Assembly: GCA_025738555.1 (NCBI GenBank)
Contig: JAOVFP010000003.1
Coordinates: 5,456,001-5,520,000, forward strand
Length of the DNA: 64,000 nt
DNA from: Cyathus striatus
Taxonomy: Eukaryota; Basidiomycota; Agaricomycetes; Agaricales; Nidulariaceae
Reading direction: 5' to 3'
How positions within the stretch are numbered: the first letter of the stretch is position 1; each line of letters opens with the position of its first letter. The notes beneath the pieces were generated by a model that saw only the letters and a program-made list of their open reading frames with translations, made no database searches and was not told the origin of the DNA. Of this stretch, positions 46,605 through 57,889 are shown in pieces. The position numbers and the translations under genes were made by a program.

Positions 46605-46922
46605 TTTATAAACTACTTTGTCCGAATGTGTATGGAGTAATGCCCATGGGTATGTGGCATCCTAGGGTTAAGTAAACTCCATGAAATGTAGAACATGGTA
46701 AACTAGTAGTACACCTCTAGATTATAGTCATAGGAGAAATGGCCACAGCTGGAGAACGAGGTAGTAATATTAAAGGGAAGGAACAAGTAAACAGATACAA
46801 GTAAACATTAGTAAGGAAGAGTTCGATATATAACAAGTATACATAGTCCAGAGGAAATATACTAAAAGCGGAGTAAACCCAGAGCTGACTCCAATGGTAC
46901 AGGGATTGTCATGGATATGACA
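46605..46922 (-). repeat. Left (3') LTR of element D, truncated
   Basis: Matches the last ~318 bp of 53895-54503 (ACTACTTTGTCC to GGATATGACA). The polypurine candidate on the minus strand is AATGAGAGGATAC just inside it. Confidence 0.88.
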
Positions 46923-47253
46923 GTATCCTCTCATTAAGGCCGAGCCTTCAAGGCCTTTGAGATGAATAGGAATAGTTATGCTTATTCAGCAGTGAAAACT
47001 CCAGAGATTGCTGAGGGCAATGCCAGAGGTAGAGTACATGATACTGTGGCGGAGATAATGAGTCTGGGAGTGAAAATGAAGATAGAAATGAAAATCGAGC
47101 CAGAGGAAAATGTGCATAAACAGGAGAAAATGTTTTGTAGGTTTTGGACTTTGAATTATTTTTTGGTGTATATGTGCGCATGAGTGCACACTAAAGATTG
47201 AAACTAAGAAAAGGAGTGAAAGCGGAGTAAAATGAGTAAAAGCAGAGTAAAGT
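46923..47253. other. Element D 3' untranslated segment
   Basis: Between the integrase stop and the left LTR. Purine-rich on the plus strand, no supported gene. Confidence 0.5.
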
Positions 47254-48380
47254 CTAAGTGGTGTCTGGATTGGGCTTATCAGGATATTTTGAATGGAATT
47301 CCTCAATAAGTTCAAAAGCATGCTCTAGCTCCATTGCAGCTAGCCAAGTTAATTCTTCGTCTGTGCCCTCGTATCCAGACCAGCGGACTAGATACCAGAG
47401 TTTGCATTTGCAACGATGATCTAACTTGGAGTCACAGATTTCGCTGACTTTGTACTTGATGTCGCCATCAAGTTCCACTGGAGGAGGTGGAGGTATTTCA
47501 TGTTCAGGGAAAGGATTTTCTGTGGCTGGCTCAAGCATAGAGACATGGAAGACCAGATGAACTGAGCGAAAGTTGGTGGGGAGGCATAAGGTGCGGGAGT
47601 GGGATCCAGTCTCAGCAATAATCTCATATGGACCATAATACTTTTCAGCAAACTTTTTTGCTGGACGAGTAGATTTAAAGAACTTAGTGCGGACAAAAGC
47701 CTTTGTTCCAACCTTGAACTCTGGAGCTGGCAACCGACGGTTGTCTGCTCCGACTTGATAATGCTTTTGAGCAAGTGCTATTTCGATCTTGAGGAGTTCA
47801 TAAAGTTCTTGGAGGTCAACGGCAAATTCCCATGCTTTAGCTGCAGTAACATCTCGTTCCAGATGAACTGTTATTGCTGGGTGATAACCCTTGTTGTGAA
47901 GAAGGGGGTTGTATTAGTGGTCGAGCTCGGAGTATTATTATATGCATACTCAGTGAGAGGGAGTAGAACAGCCCAGTTGTCCTGCTGGTAATTGCAGTAA
48001 ATGCAGACATATTGCTCCAGAACTTGGTTGATACGTTCTGTTTGTCCATCGCCCTCTGGGTGATACCCGGAGGTAAAGTGCAAGGTCATGTCGAGGACTT
48101 TGCCCAATGAACGGAAGAAATGAGAGATGAACTCTGAGCCTCTGTCAGAGGTAACATGCTCTGGAACACCATGTTTAGAAAATACGTGCAAGACGAAGAG
48201 CTGAGTGAGTTGGGCAGAGGTAATGGTGTTATAACAGGGGATGAATATTGCCTGCTTGCTGAAATGATCTACGATGACCAGAACGGAGTTATACTCTTCT
48301 GAACTGGACTTAGGAAGTGTTTTGATGAAATCCATTGAAATAGAACTCCATGGACGTCCCGGAATTGGAAGTTGCTTCAA
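47254..48380 (-). pseudogene. Element D integrase with chromodomain
   Basis: The core (48380-47871) reads RPWSSISMDFIKTLP (Asp), HVTSDRGSEFISHFF (Asp) and HPEGDGQTERINQVLEQY (Glu). After a frameshift near 47870, the GPY/F module KYYGPYEIIAETGSHSRTL and FHVSMLEP follow. The chromodomain (YKVSEICDSKLDHR, then WYLVRWSGYEGTDEELTWL) ends at PNPDTT. The chromodomain would direct integration into marked chromatin. The catalytic triad is intact. Confidence 0.9.
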
Positions 48381-48767
48381 GGTGCCATATGGTCAATACC
48401 TTTGGGGTTTAGATCACATGCAAGTGGTACAGGACTTACAGTAGTCCTTGATATAAGTGTGGAGGCTGGGCCAAGTGTATTCACGCCTGATGATGGACAA
48501 GGTCTTGTTTTGACTGGGGTGTCCAGCGAGGATGTGATCATGCTTGTACTAGAGAACATGGAGGCGAAGGGAGTTGACATTGGGAACATAGATACATTCA
48601 TCGAGACAGAGTAATTTGTCCATTCCGACTGACCAACGACCAGTGGGATCTCAGAGATGAATGGCAGCAACAGTGTCAGTAGGTTGAGTGATCAGGATAT
48701 CATGATGAAGCTGCTCAACGTCCATAACTATGCTAGCTCCGAGAATCGGTAGGAAGAGAATAGTAGC

Positions 48768-49340
48768 TCACAACGAGGTAGTGAGTTGTTCTTGAGTGAA
48801 AACTGGCCTAAAGTTATGCAGATTGACTGTGGCATAGTCGTTATCCCCCTCATTAGAATAGACGTCCCAGCATCTAGTTAATGCATCTGGTTTAGCTCCG
48901 AGCTTCCCTGGACAAAAATGTATAACTAGATTGAATTGAGAAAGATACTCCGACCAACGGGCTTGACGACGAGTGAGGATCTTGGTGGTGGAGAAGTATT
49001 CCAGGTTCTTATGATCAGTGACCACATCGATAGGAATACCAGAACCCTTCAAGTAATGTTGCCATACTTTGAAAGCTTCAAAGATCGCTAGGAGTTCTTT
49101 GTCATGGGTGTCATAGTTCAACTCCGGAGCAGTAAAGGTCCTGGAGTGGAATGCTATAGGGTGGATATCGCCATCGTCAGCGATAATAGAGAGAATAGCT
49201 CTGAGTGCATAATCTGAAGCATCAGTCTCAACTATAATCTGTGCATCTGGCACCCAGTGTGTAAGCACTGGAGCAGTACTGAAAGCATCTTTCAGATGAT
49301 TGAACACCGCATGGCATGCCGGAGTAAAGTCCCACTTCAA
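48768..49340 (-). pseudogene. Element D RNase H
   Basis: IIVETDASDYALRAILS, NYDTHDKELLAIFEAFKVWQ and VTDHKNLEYFSTTK are the Ty3-type RNase H signatures. Between this frame and the integrase lies the degraded HHCC region (about 48381-48767). Confidence 0.88.
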
Positions 49341-50322
49341 ACCTTTCCAGGTAAGACATGTTAATGAAACAACAATGTCTGAGTAATCTTGGATGAAACG
49401 TCAGTAGAAATTGGCAAAGCCAAGGAAAGATTGAACATCTTTCACTTTTCTAGGCTCAGGCCAATCCTGAATTGTTTGGACTTTGTCCTTAGACATTGTG
49501 AGACTGGATGGAGAAAGAATGAAACCAAGGTACTCAACAGACTCTGTGTGGAATTCACACTTATCTGCCTGGGCATAAAGACCATGCTTTCGCAATCGAT
49601 GCAGGACTTCTTTAACGTGTCGACGGTGTTCCTCCATGTTATTGGAGTAGATAAGAATATCGTCAAGGTAAACTATTACACACACGTCAAGTAAATCCTT
49701 GAAGATGTCATTCATAAAACGTTGAAAGGCTGCGGGTGCATTGGTAAGTCCAAATGGCATTACTAGCCATTCAAATGAGCCATAGCAAGTGCGAAAGGCA
49801 GTCTTCCATTCATCTCCATCAGTGATATGGACAAGATGGTAGGCGTGGTGGAGGTCGATTTTAGAATAAATTTGAGCCTTGCAAGGACTATCAAGGAGGT
49901 TGGCAATGAGAGGAGAGGGTACCTATCCTTCTTGGAAATGGCATTGAGTCCATGGAAATCAACATAAAGCCGAAGTGAACCATCCTTCTTCCAGACAAAG
50001 AGCACTGGTGCTCTGTGTGGAGAACATGAAGGATGTATGAAGCCAATACAGAGATGTTCATCAATGAACTCCCATAAAGATCCAAGCTCGGATTGGGAAA
50101 GGGAATAGATCGTACCAACTGGAGGAGAAGAGCCTTCATCCAGATTGATTTTAAGATCGTAAGAATGGTGTGGAGCAAGTGTATCTGCTTGGTTCTTGCT
50201 GAAGACGTTAGCAAACTCATGGTAGTCTGAGGGAACATTAGAAAGGTCAATGGTCTCTGTGGCCATAGCGGCAGCAGCAGATGCAGAGACTACAGCACCG
50301 AGATGTATCCTGAAGGTTTGAG
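49341..50322 (-). pseudogene. Element D reverse transcriptase, degraded
   Basis: The minus strand reads FVWKKDGSLRLYVDFHGLN, then (shifted near 49920) the helix before [18 protein letters not shown] and the catalytic [15 protein letters not shown] single TGA follows FLGFANFY where Arg is conserved. The catalytic YLDD is intact. A family 1 unit separates it from protease. Confidence 0.88.
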
Positions 50323-50615
50323 TGTCAGAAGTAACAAGAATAGAGAGGGTGGATAGAGAGAGAATAGAGAATAATAGAGAGCAAGGAAGGTGATAAGGGA
50401 GCAGATAACTCAGACACAAACACTGACACAGACACAAGATGGGGAGGAAACTTGTTATCAACTACCAAAGTACAAGGGGTTTATATATACAAGAAAGCAC
50501 AGCCATGTAACTAAGGTAACTGACAGCTGTCAATCTGTCAATCACAGAACTGTCAAGTATGACAGGTGACAAGTGACAGCTGTCAAAGAAGCTGTGCAAC
50601 CCTGAATATCTAACA
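50323..50615 (-). repeat. Family 1 unit, copy 12 (between element D protease and RT)
   Basis: 293 bp, perfect duplication TTGAG. The internal part between the TATA box and the TGACAG cluster is shortened. Confidence 0.92.
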
Positions 50616-51200
50616 TTGAGACCCTTCAAGTTTGCTAGCTCTAAGAAATGCAGCAGCATTGATCATAGAGATGCTCGGAGGAGGACATGAGTCCGGCAGA
50701 GGAAAAGATAGCTCATCTGGTGAAGCAGGTGGCAACAAAGGAGTATCCTTCAGAGCAGGGGTCAATGAAAGCGGAGATGATTCCTCTGTAACAGTGGTTT
50801 GGAAGCAAAGTATGCGTCTCTGTACCCAGTCAATCAACAGATTGTATTGGGAGAGCCAGTTAAATCCTAGAACCACGGAACAAGAAGAATCAAGCAGAGT
50901 CACATAAAGTGCAAGGGAGATGCATTCACCAGATGGAAATGTTACAGGCAAAGTAGTACTTTCTGTAAGAGTAGAGTTTGTGGTGCCATCAAACAGTCGT
51001 AATGCTATTGGGGTTATAGGAGTGGTAGGTAGGTGATTTCTCCAGATGAAAAATGAGTCAATAAAACAGTGAGTGGAGCCGGAGTCAATAAGAGCAGCAT
51101 AGGTAAGTGAAGTGTTCGGTGTTATAGGAGATGGAGAGGAGAGCGGTATATGTACAGCCTGAGGGTCAGAAAGAGTGGATGCATTAAGTCTTACCTCCAT
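50616..51200 (-). pseudogene. Element D retropepsin region
   Basis: YAALIDSGSTHCFIDSFF carries the active-site Asp. LALYVTLLDSSCSVVLGFNW and LIDWVQRRILCFQ match element C. Confidence 0.85.
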
Positions 51201-52035
51201 GAAAGCACAAGGGAGAGGAACGCGGCCCTTGTCTTGTGTGGAGTTACAAGGACCGCACTCTATTTTTTTGAACTCCCTGTAGTGGGGCTCACCAAGGCAG
51301 ATGCCTCAGAGGAAATAGCAGCAGCACGTGCTCTTGCAGCTGTGGATGTAGCCTTGCGGCAATCCTTAGCCATGTGTCCAGCTTTAGCACAAAACAAGCA
51401 GAGCTTGTTGTCCAAACGACGTTTGCACTCCTCTGGAGTTAACTTACCATCAGGTCCTAATTTACCTGTTAAGTCCGGGCCTTGAGAGGCAGGACAGCGT
51501 GGTTGAGCTGTAGACTGGGAGGAAGTGCTCGGAGTAGGTACTGATGCAGCATTAGAGGTAGAGGCAGCAGGCTCTGCAGGAGTGTTTCCCTGGTTCCTAT
51601 TGTTGGAAGCCGGAGAAAGAGTCTTGGAAGGTGCAGCAGCAACCTTGTGACGTCTCTCCTCAATGGCACACTCAGTACTGTGCTCCCAATGGCGCTGATC
51701 GAAACCCTGGGCCAAAGCCTTCATAGGCTGAAGGGATTCAGGACAAGGAATCTCCCTGCCGGAGATTTTGTCCTTAATGCGTGGACATAACCCATAGTAG
51801 TATTGTGAGGTGAGAGATGGGTCATCCCAGTTCAACAAGGTAGCATACTTGTTGAAATCAATTTCGTATGAAGTGATGCGATGGTTGTTTTCCATCTTCA
51901 GTGCATGGATCTCCAGTTCAGCCTCTGTGTGTGGGTTAGTTTGTCTGAAGTGAGTCCAGAGTAAACTAACGAAAAAGAGCCAGTCATCCATCCAGCACTC
52001 ATAAACATCCTCATCCAGATATGAACTGAACAAAG

Positions 52036-52368
52036 TGTGAGAAGTAACAAGAATAGAGAGGGGTGGTTGAGAGAATAAGAGGTGATAAAGGAGCAAAGAC
52101 TCAGACACAAACACTGACACAGACACAAGATGAGGAGGAAACTTGTTAACTACTACCAAGTTACAGAGTGTTTATATAGTGAGTGTGTCTACCAAAGTCC
52201 CAACCAAGGTCCATGTAACTAAGGTAACAGACAGCTGTCAATCTGTCAATCACATATCTGTCAATCACATATCTGTCAATCAAGGATCTGTCAATCACAG
52301 AACTGTCAAGTATGACAGATGACAAGTGACAGCTGTCAAAGAGGCTGTGCAACCCAGAATATCTAACA
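52036..52368 (-). repeat. Family 1 unit, copy 13 (in element D gag)
   Basis: 333 bp, TGTGAGAAGTAAC to ATATCTAACA, perfect duplication CAAAG. Confidence 0.92.
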
Positions 52369-52768
52369 CAAAGCCCCTGCAGATCCCCGGAGAAAAGTTA
52401 ACATATAGTCAACTTTTGCCTGGTCACTATTGTAAAGGTGGGGGTTGTTCCGGAAATTTAGGCAGCACTGAGTTAAGAATGCATCCAGCTTATCGGTGCT
52501 AGAGTCATTGAAAATATCAGGTGCTTTGACTTTCTTGTCACATGGTGCAGGAGTAGGAAGTGGCTGATCCATAATGCACTCGACTATAGTAGTCAGAGCA
52601 CCAACCACATCTTCTCCGTTGTAATGACATCAATGAGGGTGGTAGGAGGATGAGCGAGAGGAGTGAGAGGAGCCATAAGATGAAGGACCAGAGCCTCCTG
52701 GTCTGCCAGGCCCACCAGGAGGAGTTCCTCCATGGCCTGCAGAATCTCTGTGATCAGAGGGAGGAACT

Positions 52769-53005
52769 GTTGCATGATGATGTATTAGTCATGTGACAGG
52801 TAGAGTCCCTGAGTATTCCATATATGCTTACCCAGTAATACACAGAGGCTCTTGGCAGGAATAACACACTTGGTCCTTGGGTATATATAATACAACCCAA
52901 CTTTCACTTGAACAAGACCATATAGCTCAGTTGGTTAGAGCACTCTGAAACTATCAGATAGGTCCCAGGTTCAAACCCTGGTGTGGTCACTTTGCTACAT
53001 CTAAT
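52769..53005 (+). mobile_element. 237 bp insertion with tRNA-like sequence in element D gag
   Basis: Flanked by AGGAACT at 52762-52768 and 53006-53012. Removing the insert plus one copy restores the gag frame exactly (GAA GTT CCT CCC on the minus strand). The left 148 bp contain GGGTATATATAATACAACCC. The right end holds the tRNA-like segment and 15 bp of flank. The tRNA part is at the 3' end of the plus orientation, unlike a standard SINE. Confidence 0.75.
52917..52990 (+). tRNA. tRNA-like sequence, probably a pseudogene
   Basis: Acceptor GACCATA pairs with TGTGGTC, the D arm is GCTC-AGTTGGTTA-GAGC, the variable loop AGGTC and the T arm CCAGG-TTCAAAC-CCTGG. The boxes TAGCTCAGTTGG and GGTTCAAACCC match pol III A and B boxes. 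The anticodon stem has one mismatch, and the 7-nt loop AAACTAT lacks the invariant U33, so I cannot assign an isotype and think it is not a working tRNA. Confidence 0.6.
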
Positions 53006-53477
53006 AGGAACTTCATTCTCAATGTCACCAAACTGAGAATTACCATCAGAGGGCTCATGGTTGGAGCCATCCTCAGATGATTCATAACCATTGCCCCCAT
53101 TGCCATTATCTCCGGGTGGAGGTGGTGGCGGAGCACTCCCAGCACCTGAAGGTATAGGTGCCTTAGGGGGTGCTAGACCCGGAGTTGGAGCTTGTGGGTC
53201 AGAGTCAATGGTAGCATGTGGAATGAGTGTTGGGTCAAATGGAAAAACAAGTGGCATGGGTTGGGCATTGCTGACATACTCAAATGCTGGTTGCAGCACC
53301 CATTGAGCATGTCCGGCCGAGACAGGAATTCTCGAGACCAATGCACTGGCCGACTCTGGAATAGGAGAACGAGAAACAGAAAGAGGTCACGGGACAGTAG
53401 TCGTATGTCGAGTAGCAGATTGCTGAGAAGCCAAACGATTACTGCGTCGGGCTAGCAGTGGGATTGTTTGTTGCTGG

Positions 53478-53798
53478 TGTTAGATATTCAGGGTTGCACA
53501 GCTTCTTTGACAGCTGTCACTTGTCACCTGTCATACTTGACAGTTCTGTGATTGACAGATATGTGATTGACAGATTGACAGCTGTCAGTTACCTTAGTTA
53601 CAGGACCTTGGTTGGACTTTGGTAGACACCCTCAGTATATAAACACTTTGTATCTTGGTAGTAGTTAACAAGTTTCCTCCCCATCTTGTGTCTGTGTCAG
53701 TGTTTGTGTCTGAGTTATTTGCTCCTTTGTCACCTTCCTTGCTCTTTATTACTCTCTATCCTCTCAACCACCCTCCTTTATTCTTGTTACTTCTGACA
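53478..53798 (+). repeat. Family 1 unit, copy 14 (in element D gag start)
   Basis: 321 bp, TGTTAGATATTC to TTCTGACA, perfect duplication GCTGG. Confidence 0.93.
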
Positions 53799-53894
53799 GC
53801 TGGTGGCTGCATTGATGAGCAGTCTTGGTACGAGTAGCCATTGGAGAAAAGACAAATAATGCAGAGAAGATCCAAGGGAGTGAGTTTCAAATAC

Positions 53895-54503
53895 TGTCAC
53901 GTCCCGTTCTATTCCACTAGGGACAAGAACCTTGGAGTAGATAGTCTAATAGCGGAGTAACTTGTACAACGTTAGTAGGGTGTGTGGAGATAATGAACAA
54001 GTATGGGAATAGTGGAACGTTGGCTTCAACTTGTGTGTTGCACCCCTTGGACTTCCAGTTCTGTATTTAGAACAAAGCGGAGTAAGTGGCAAAATAGCGG
54101 AGTTGGCTCAAGGCCCAAGTGGGAGAAGGGTGTAAATGTAGTTGATTTGAAACTGAAGTCTATCTACATTACAGGAGTAGTTTATATAGTAAACTACTTT
54201 GTCCAAATGTATATGGAGTAATGCCCATGGGTATGTGGCATCCTAGGGTTAAGTAAACTCCATGAAATGTAGAACATGGTAAACTAGTAGTATGCATCTA
54301 GATTATAGTCATAGGAGAAATGGCCGTGGCTGGAGAACGAGGTAGTAATATTAAAGGGAAGGAACAAGTAAACAGTTACAAGTAAAAATTAGTAAGGAAG
54401 AGTTCGATATATAACAAGTATACATAGTCTGGAGGAAACGTACTAAAAGTGGAGTAAACCCGGAGTTGACTCCAATCGTACAGGGATTGTCACAGATATG
54501 ACA
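53895..54503 (-). repeat. Right (5') LTR of element D
   Basis: About 609 bp, TGTCACGTCCCG to ATATGACA. The adjoining leader on the minus strand starts GTATTTGAAACTCAC, similar to element C (GTATATGAAACT). Confidence 0.85.
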
Positions 54504-54743
54504 GATTGACAGATTGACAGCTGTCAGTTACCTTAGTTACATGGACTTTGGTTGGGACTTTAGTAGATAGCCTCAGTATATATACACACTCTGTAACTTG
54601 GTAGTAGTTAACAAGTTTCCTCCCCATCTTGTGTCTGTGTCAGTATTTGTGTCTGAGTTATTTGCTCTCTTATTACCCTCCTTGCTCTTTATTATCCTCT
54701 ATTCTCTCTCCATCCACCCCCTCTATTCTTGTTACTTCTGACA
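54504..54743 (+). repeat. Family 1 unit, 5'-truncated, fused to the element D LTR
   Basis: Begins inside the TGACAG cluster, sharing GACAG with the LTR end, and runs to TTCTGACA. Confidence 0.85.
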
Positions 54744-56105
54744 TATAGTTCAGAAATCTCCTTATCAACAGCCTTAGTAATACTATTTACAGTTACACAC
54801 AACTGTAACTTATTAAGTCTTCATGCATGGCAGCACAATCCTAGATATCCTCAGGAGAATAATGTACAAATGACTGCTTGGATGCTTACCTTATCTTGAG
54901 CTTTACAAGAACAACTTGGAGAGAGATGTAACAAATTGTTTAAAGGTGAACCTGGTGACCAAGCAGATACTATTTTGGCACTGAGCTTGGATAAATTAAT
55001 GAAGACTCTAATGTAAGATGTACAACCAAAGCAGTGACTTGAAGGACTGAGAGAGACACAATAGGGTCTGAAGTCCAATGTACAGTGAGCAAGTGGAGAA
55101 TGCCACTGTAGGACCTCAGGATTATATACTACTAGCTTATCTACCAAAGTCCAAGGGTCCAAGGGTCCAAGGGTCCAAGGGTCCAACCAAGGTCTAAGGG
55201 TCCAATCAAGGTCCCAACCCAGGTCCAGTACCTAAGTTTACCTAAGTCTACCTAAGGTTCATTAGTCATCAGAAAAGTATCAGATCACTTCTAACATCTA
55301 AAGCTTAATCCATGTGAATCATCTGGCAAATTTAAAGGAAACTTAAAGTTAGTATCTCATAAAGAGATTTCACCATCATTTGTTATTTGTCCTGTAACTG
55401 CTGTATGTCAAACAAATACATGCCCCCTATTAGCATTGCACTTATCAACAAGTATAAAAGATATTCCTCAAGTTACTTTAATTCAGGGTACTGAAACAAT
55501 AAAAAATGTTCAAGTACTTACAGGAATCTGCAATAAATGTAAAACACAATACTCAGCTGATAGAGAGAAAGTTTCAATTCCTAATAAAAAAAGTACTTGA
55601 GTTTACCTCAATTCTGCAAAGTATGTTAAAGTGGGACAGTCACTGTGGGTGGACAGAATATTTTCAAATGCAGCTGTCAATGCAATCTATAGCTTTCATG
55701 CATCAGCTGCTGCTTACACTCAATTTTGGAATAATAGCTTTTCTGATGAACAAAGCATCACTCACAAACACATTTGGCAGGCATTCATTCAAGAAACTGT
55801 TAGAGCCTTAGCTGCTGCATGAGGCATAAATTTGGAAGTTGAAGATGGACTTTCAATTGATAATCTTACATGTGAAGCTTATTCTTTACTTGGTGATAAT
55901 GGAATCATTTGATCTGCTGATAAGCACACTTGTGCTGAGTGTACACATGTCTACCAAGACAGATCTAATGTGACATCAGAAGTTGACTCTGCTAGTGTGG
56001 TAGAAATTGATGAAAACAGATCGGTTCCTAATCTTGTACAATCAGAAAGTACTCAGGAAGATATAAATTCTGTAAATGTACAAGCAGGAAGGAGTAGCAG
56101 ATATG
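54744..56105 (+). pseudogene. KDZ-type transposon protein remnant (CxC cysteine-cluster region)
   Basis: Fragments of one protein on the plus strand: AWMLTLS/ERCNKLFKGEPGDQADTILA before the family 2 unit at 55012-55296. After it come a region ending TGICNKCKTQYSAD (55520-55560) and then KVGQSLWVDRIFSNAAVNAI, FHASAAAYTQFWNN, HIWQAFIQETVRALA, DGLSIDNLTCEAYSLLG and HTCAECTHVYQD. The two CxxC clusters with the WVDRIFSNAVVN-type core match the CxC5/CxC6 regions found N-terminal to KDZ transposases in Agaricomycetes. Stops are TGA where Arg or Gly/Ser is expected. The KDZ catalytic part is not present. Confidence 0.65.
55012..55296 (-). repeat. Family 2 unit, copy 4 (in KDZ remnant)
   Basis: 285 bp, TGTAAGATGTAC to CACTTCTAACA, perfect duplication TCTAA. 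Confidence 0.92.
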
Positions 56106-56128
56106 GGAGTGGTGTCAGCTAAAATTTT

Positions 56129-56184
56129 CAAAAATTGTTAGGCTTAATTGATTGCCTCAATCAATTAAGCCTAGCAATTTTTGA
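56129..56184. repeat. Stem-loop at the left end of element 2
   Basis: Inverted repeat CAAAAATTGTTAGGCTTAATTG with loop around GCCTC, preceded by GTGTCAGCTAAAATTTT. The same motif and stem-loop recur at 60276-60353. Confidence 0.85.
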
Positions 56185-56604
56185 GTGCCTATTTTGTATG
56201 GGTAGCAATTATAAACAATCATTGATTCATTATAATTTAATACTATTGTAGGATCTTTTAGATGATCATAGACAATCATTTATTTGTTCTGATTGAATAC
56301 TACTATTGTATTAATGTTTTAGGTGATCATAAACAGTTATTTATTTGTTCTAATTGAATACTAATACTATATGAATAAGTTAGGTGATCATAAACAATCA
56401 TTAATTTATTCTAGTTGAATATTACTATTGTGTTAGTGATTTATATGATCATAAACAATCATTGATTTGTTCTGACTGAATATTAGTATTGTATGAATGT
56501 ATTAAGTGATCATAAACAATCATTGATTGATTGATTTTGAATATTACAATTGTATGGATGTAGTAAATGATTGATTAGTACTAATTGGATATTGCTATTG
56601 TACC

Positions 56605-57290
56605 AATGTGTCACGTTGTTCCTCACATTACATATGTCACATATTTTCCACACCCCACATATTTCCTGCACTTCACACATTTTCCTGTCACACATTGTCT
56701 GAGCGTCACATTTGTCACATTCTTCCCACGCTTCGCATTTGTCATATATTTTCTGCATGTCACATTCGTCACATATATTCCCATGCATCGCATTTGTCAC
56801 ATACTTCATGCGCATCACATTCGTCACATATATTCCCGCGCCTCATGTTTTTCCTGTGCATCAGATGTGTCATGTACTTCATGCACATCACATTCATCAC
56901 ATTTGTCACACTCTTCCTGCTTCTCATGTCTGTTATGCATATTCCCATGCATCACATTCATCACACATTATCCACATGTTACATTTGTCACAACTTTCAT
57001 GCATGTTATATCTGTCACAATTCTCCCACACTACACATATATCACACTTGTTACACTTTAGCACATTTGTCATGCTTTAGCATATTTGTCATACTTTGCA
57101 TGCAGGTTACATGTCATGTTTGTCATGTTCTTTATGAGTGTTATGCTTTTATGCATATTACACATTTCACACTTGTCACATAGTGACAATCTGCATGCAT
57201 GTCACACTTTTCACATATGTTACATATGTCATTTTTTTTAAATGCATCATGTGTTTTTCATGCATGTCACATTTTTAAAGTGCATAGCAA
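56605..57290. repeat. TCACA-type degenerate array of element 2
   Basis: Repeats of the CATTTGTCACATATATTCCC type with decayed CpG variants. Apparent ORFs are artefacts. Confidence 0.75.
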
Positions 57291-57639
57291 CTTTTTCACA
57301 AATATCATACTTTTCAATCACATCAGATTTTTCTGTCTCTACCACTATTCAAGTTGTCATGAGAGTGGAATAAGTATTTTATAGTATAGAGTCAATTATA
57401 TACACAGAGGAAACAATATGTACTTGTAGAATTGGAGATTGTAAGATGGAAAATAACAATTAGAAAGTTATAGAAGTGTGGTAATAATAAGAAACTAGAA
57501 TGAAAATGTTCAGTGTATATGTAGTAGAAGTCTTACCTCAATAATGGAGCATGAGCGATTTGGACATGGGATGATATGATGTTTAATAATCAGAACTAGA
57601 GATGTAATGAAGCTGTATGTGTCACTCCCACACACATCT

Positions 57640-57830
57640 CAACTGACTATCAACTGACTCTCGTATAAGTATCAATAGTCTCACCTGACTCTCATCTGAC
57701 TCTCAACTAAGTCTCAGAAGTCAGGTTAGACTCTCATCTGACTGTCATTTGACTCTCAACTGAGTCTCAAAAGTGAACTGAGAGTCTCATTAGAGTCAGT
57801 TGAGAGTCAGTTGAGACCTGAAATTAGTAT
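57640..57830. repeat. ACTCTCA-type simple repeat
   Basis: Runs of GACTCTCAACT/GACTCTCATCT with a partly inverted copy (GAGTCAGTTGAGAGTCAG) at its end. Related runs occur at 59050-59160. Confidence 0.8.
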
Positions 57831-57889
57831 TGAGCTTAGCTTGGATTCTTACCTGACTATTACCTGACTCTTACCTAACTTCATGTGTG

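Larger units (their letters stand above)
51201..53841 (-). pseudogene. Element D gag, with three insertions
   Basis: Starts MATRTKTAHQC at 53841, is interrupted at once by a family 1 unit (53478-53798), then continues in a Pro/Gly-rich region (PGLAPPKAPIPSGAG). After the tRNA-like insertion (52769-53005) comes a Gly/Ser/His stretch, the capsid (PDIFNDSSTDKLDAFLTQCC, VDYMLTFLRGSAGALC), another unit (52036-52368), more capsid (ATLLNWDDPSLTSQYYYGLC) and the knuckle CLFCAKAGHMAKDC near 51345-51390. Excision of each insertion with one duplication restores the frame. Confidence 0.87.
46605..54503 (-). mobile_element. Element D: minus-strand Ty3/gypsy chromovirus
   Basis: Two direct repeats, a truncated left LTR (46605-46922) and a full right LTR (53895-54503, TGTCACG to ATATGACA), enclose minus-strand gag, protease, RT, RNase H and integrase with a chromodomain. 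The outer borders are family 1 fragments, so target duplications are lost. Three family 1 units with perfect duplications and one tRNA-like insertion interrupt it. Fewer stops than in elements A and B suggest a younger age. Confidence 0.88.

Noticed and set aside
52917..52990. Functional tRNA-Ser(ACT) or another isotype
   Set aside because: The anticodon loop AAACTAT lacks U33, the anticodon stem has a mismatch, and there is no long variable arm as tRNA-Ser would need.
56129..56184. Helitron 3' end (hairpin near terminus)
   Set aside because: No CTRR terminus follows the stem-loop, no RepHel-like ORF is present, and the arms of the element are inverted, unlike a Helitron.
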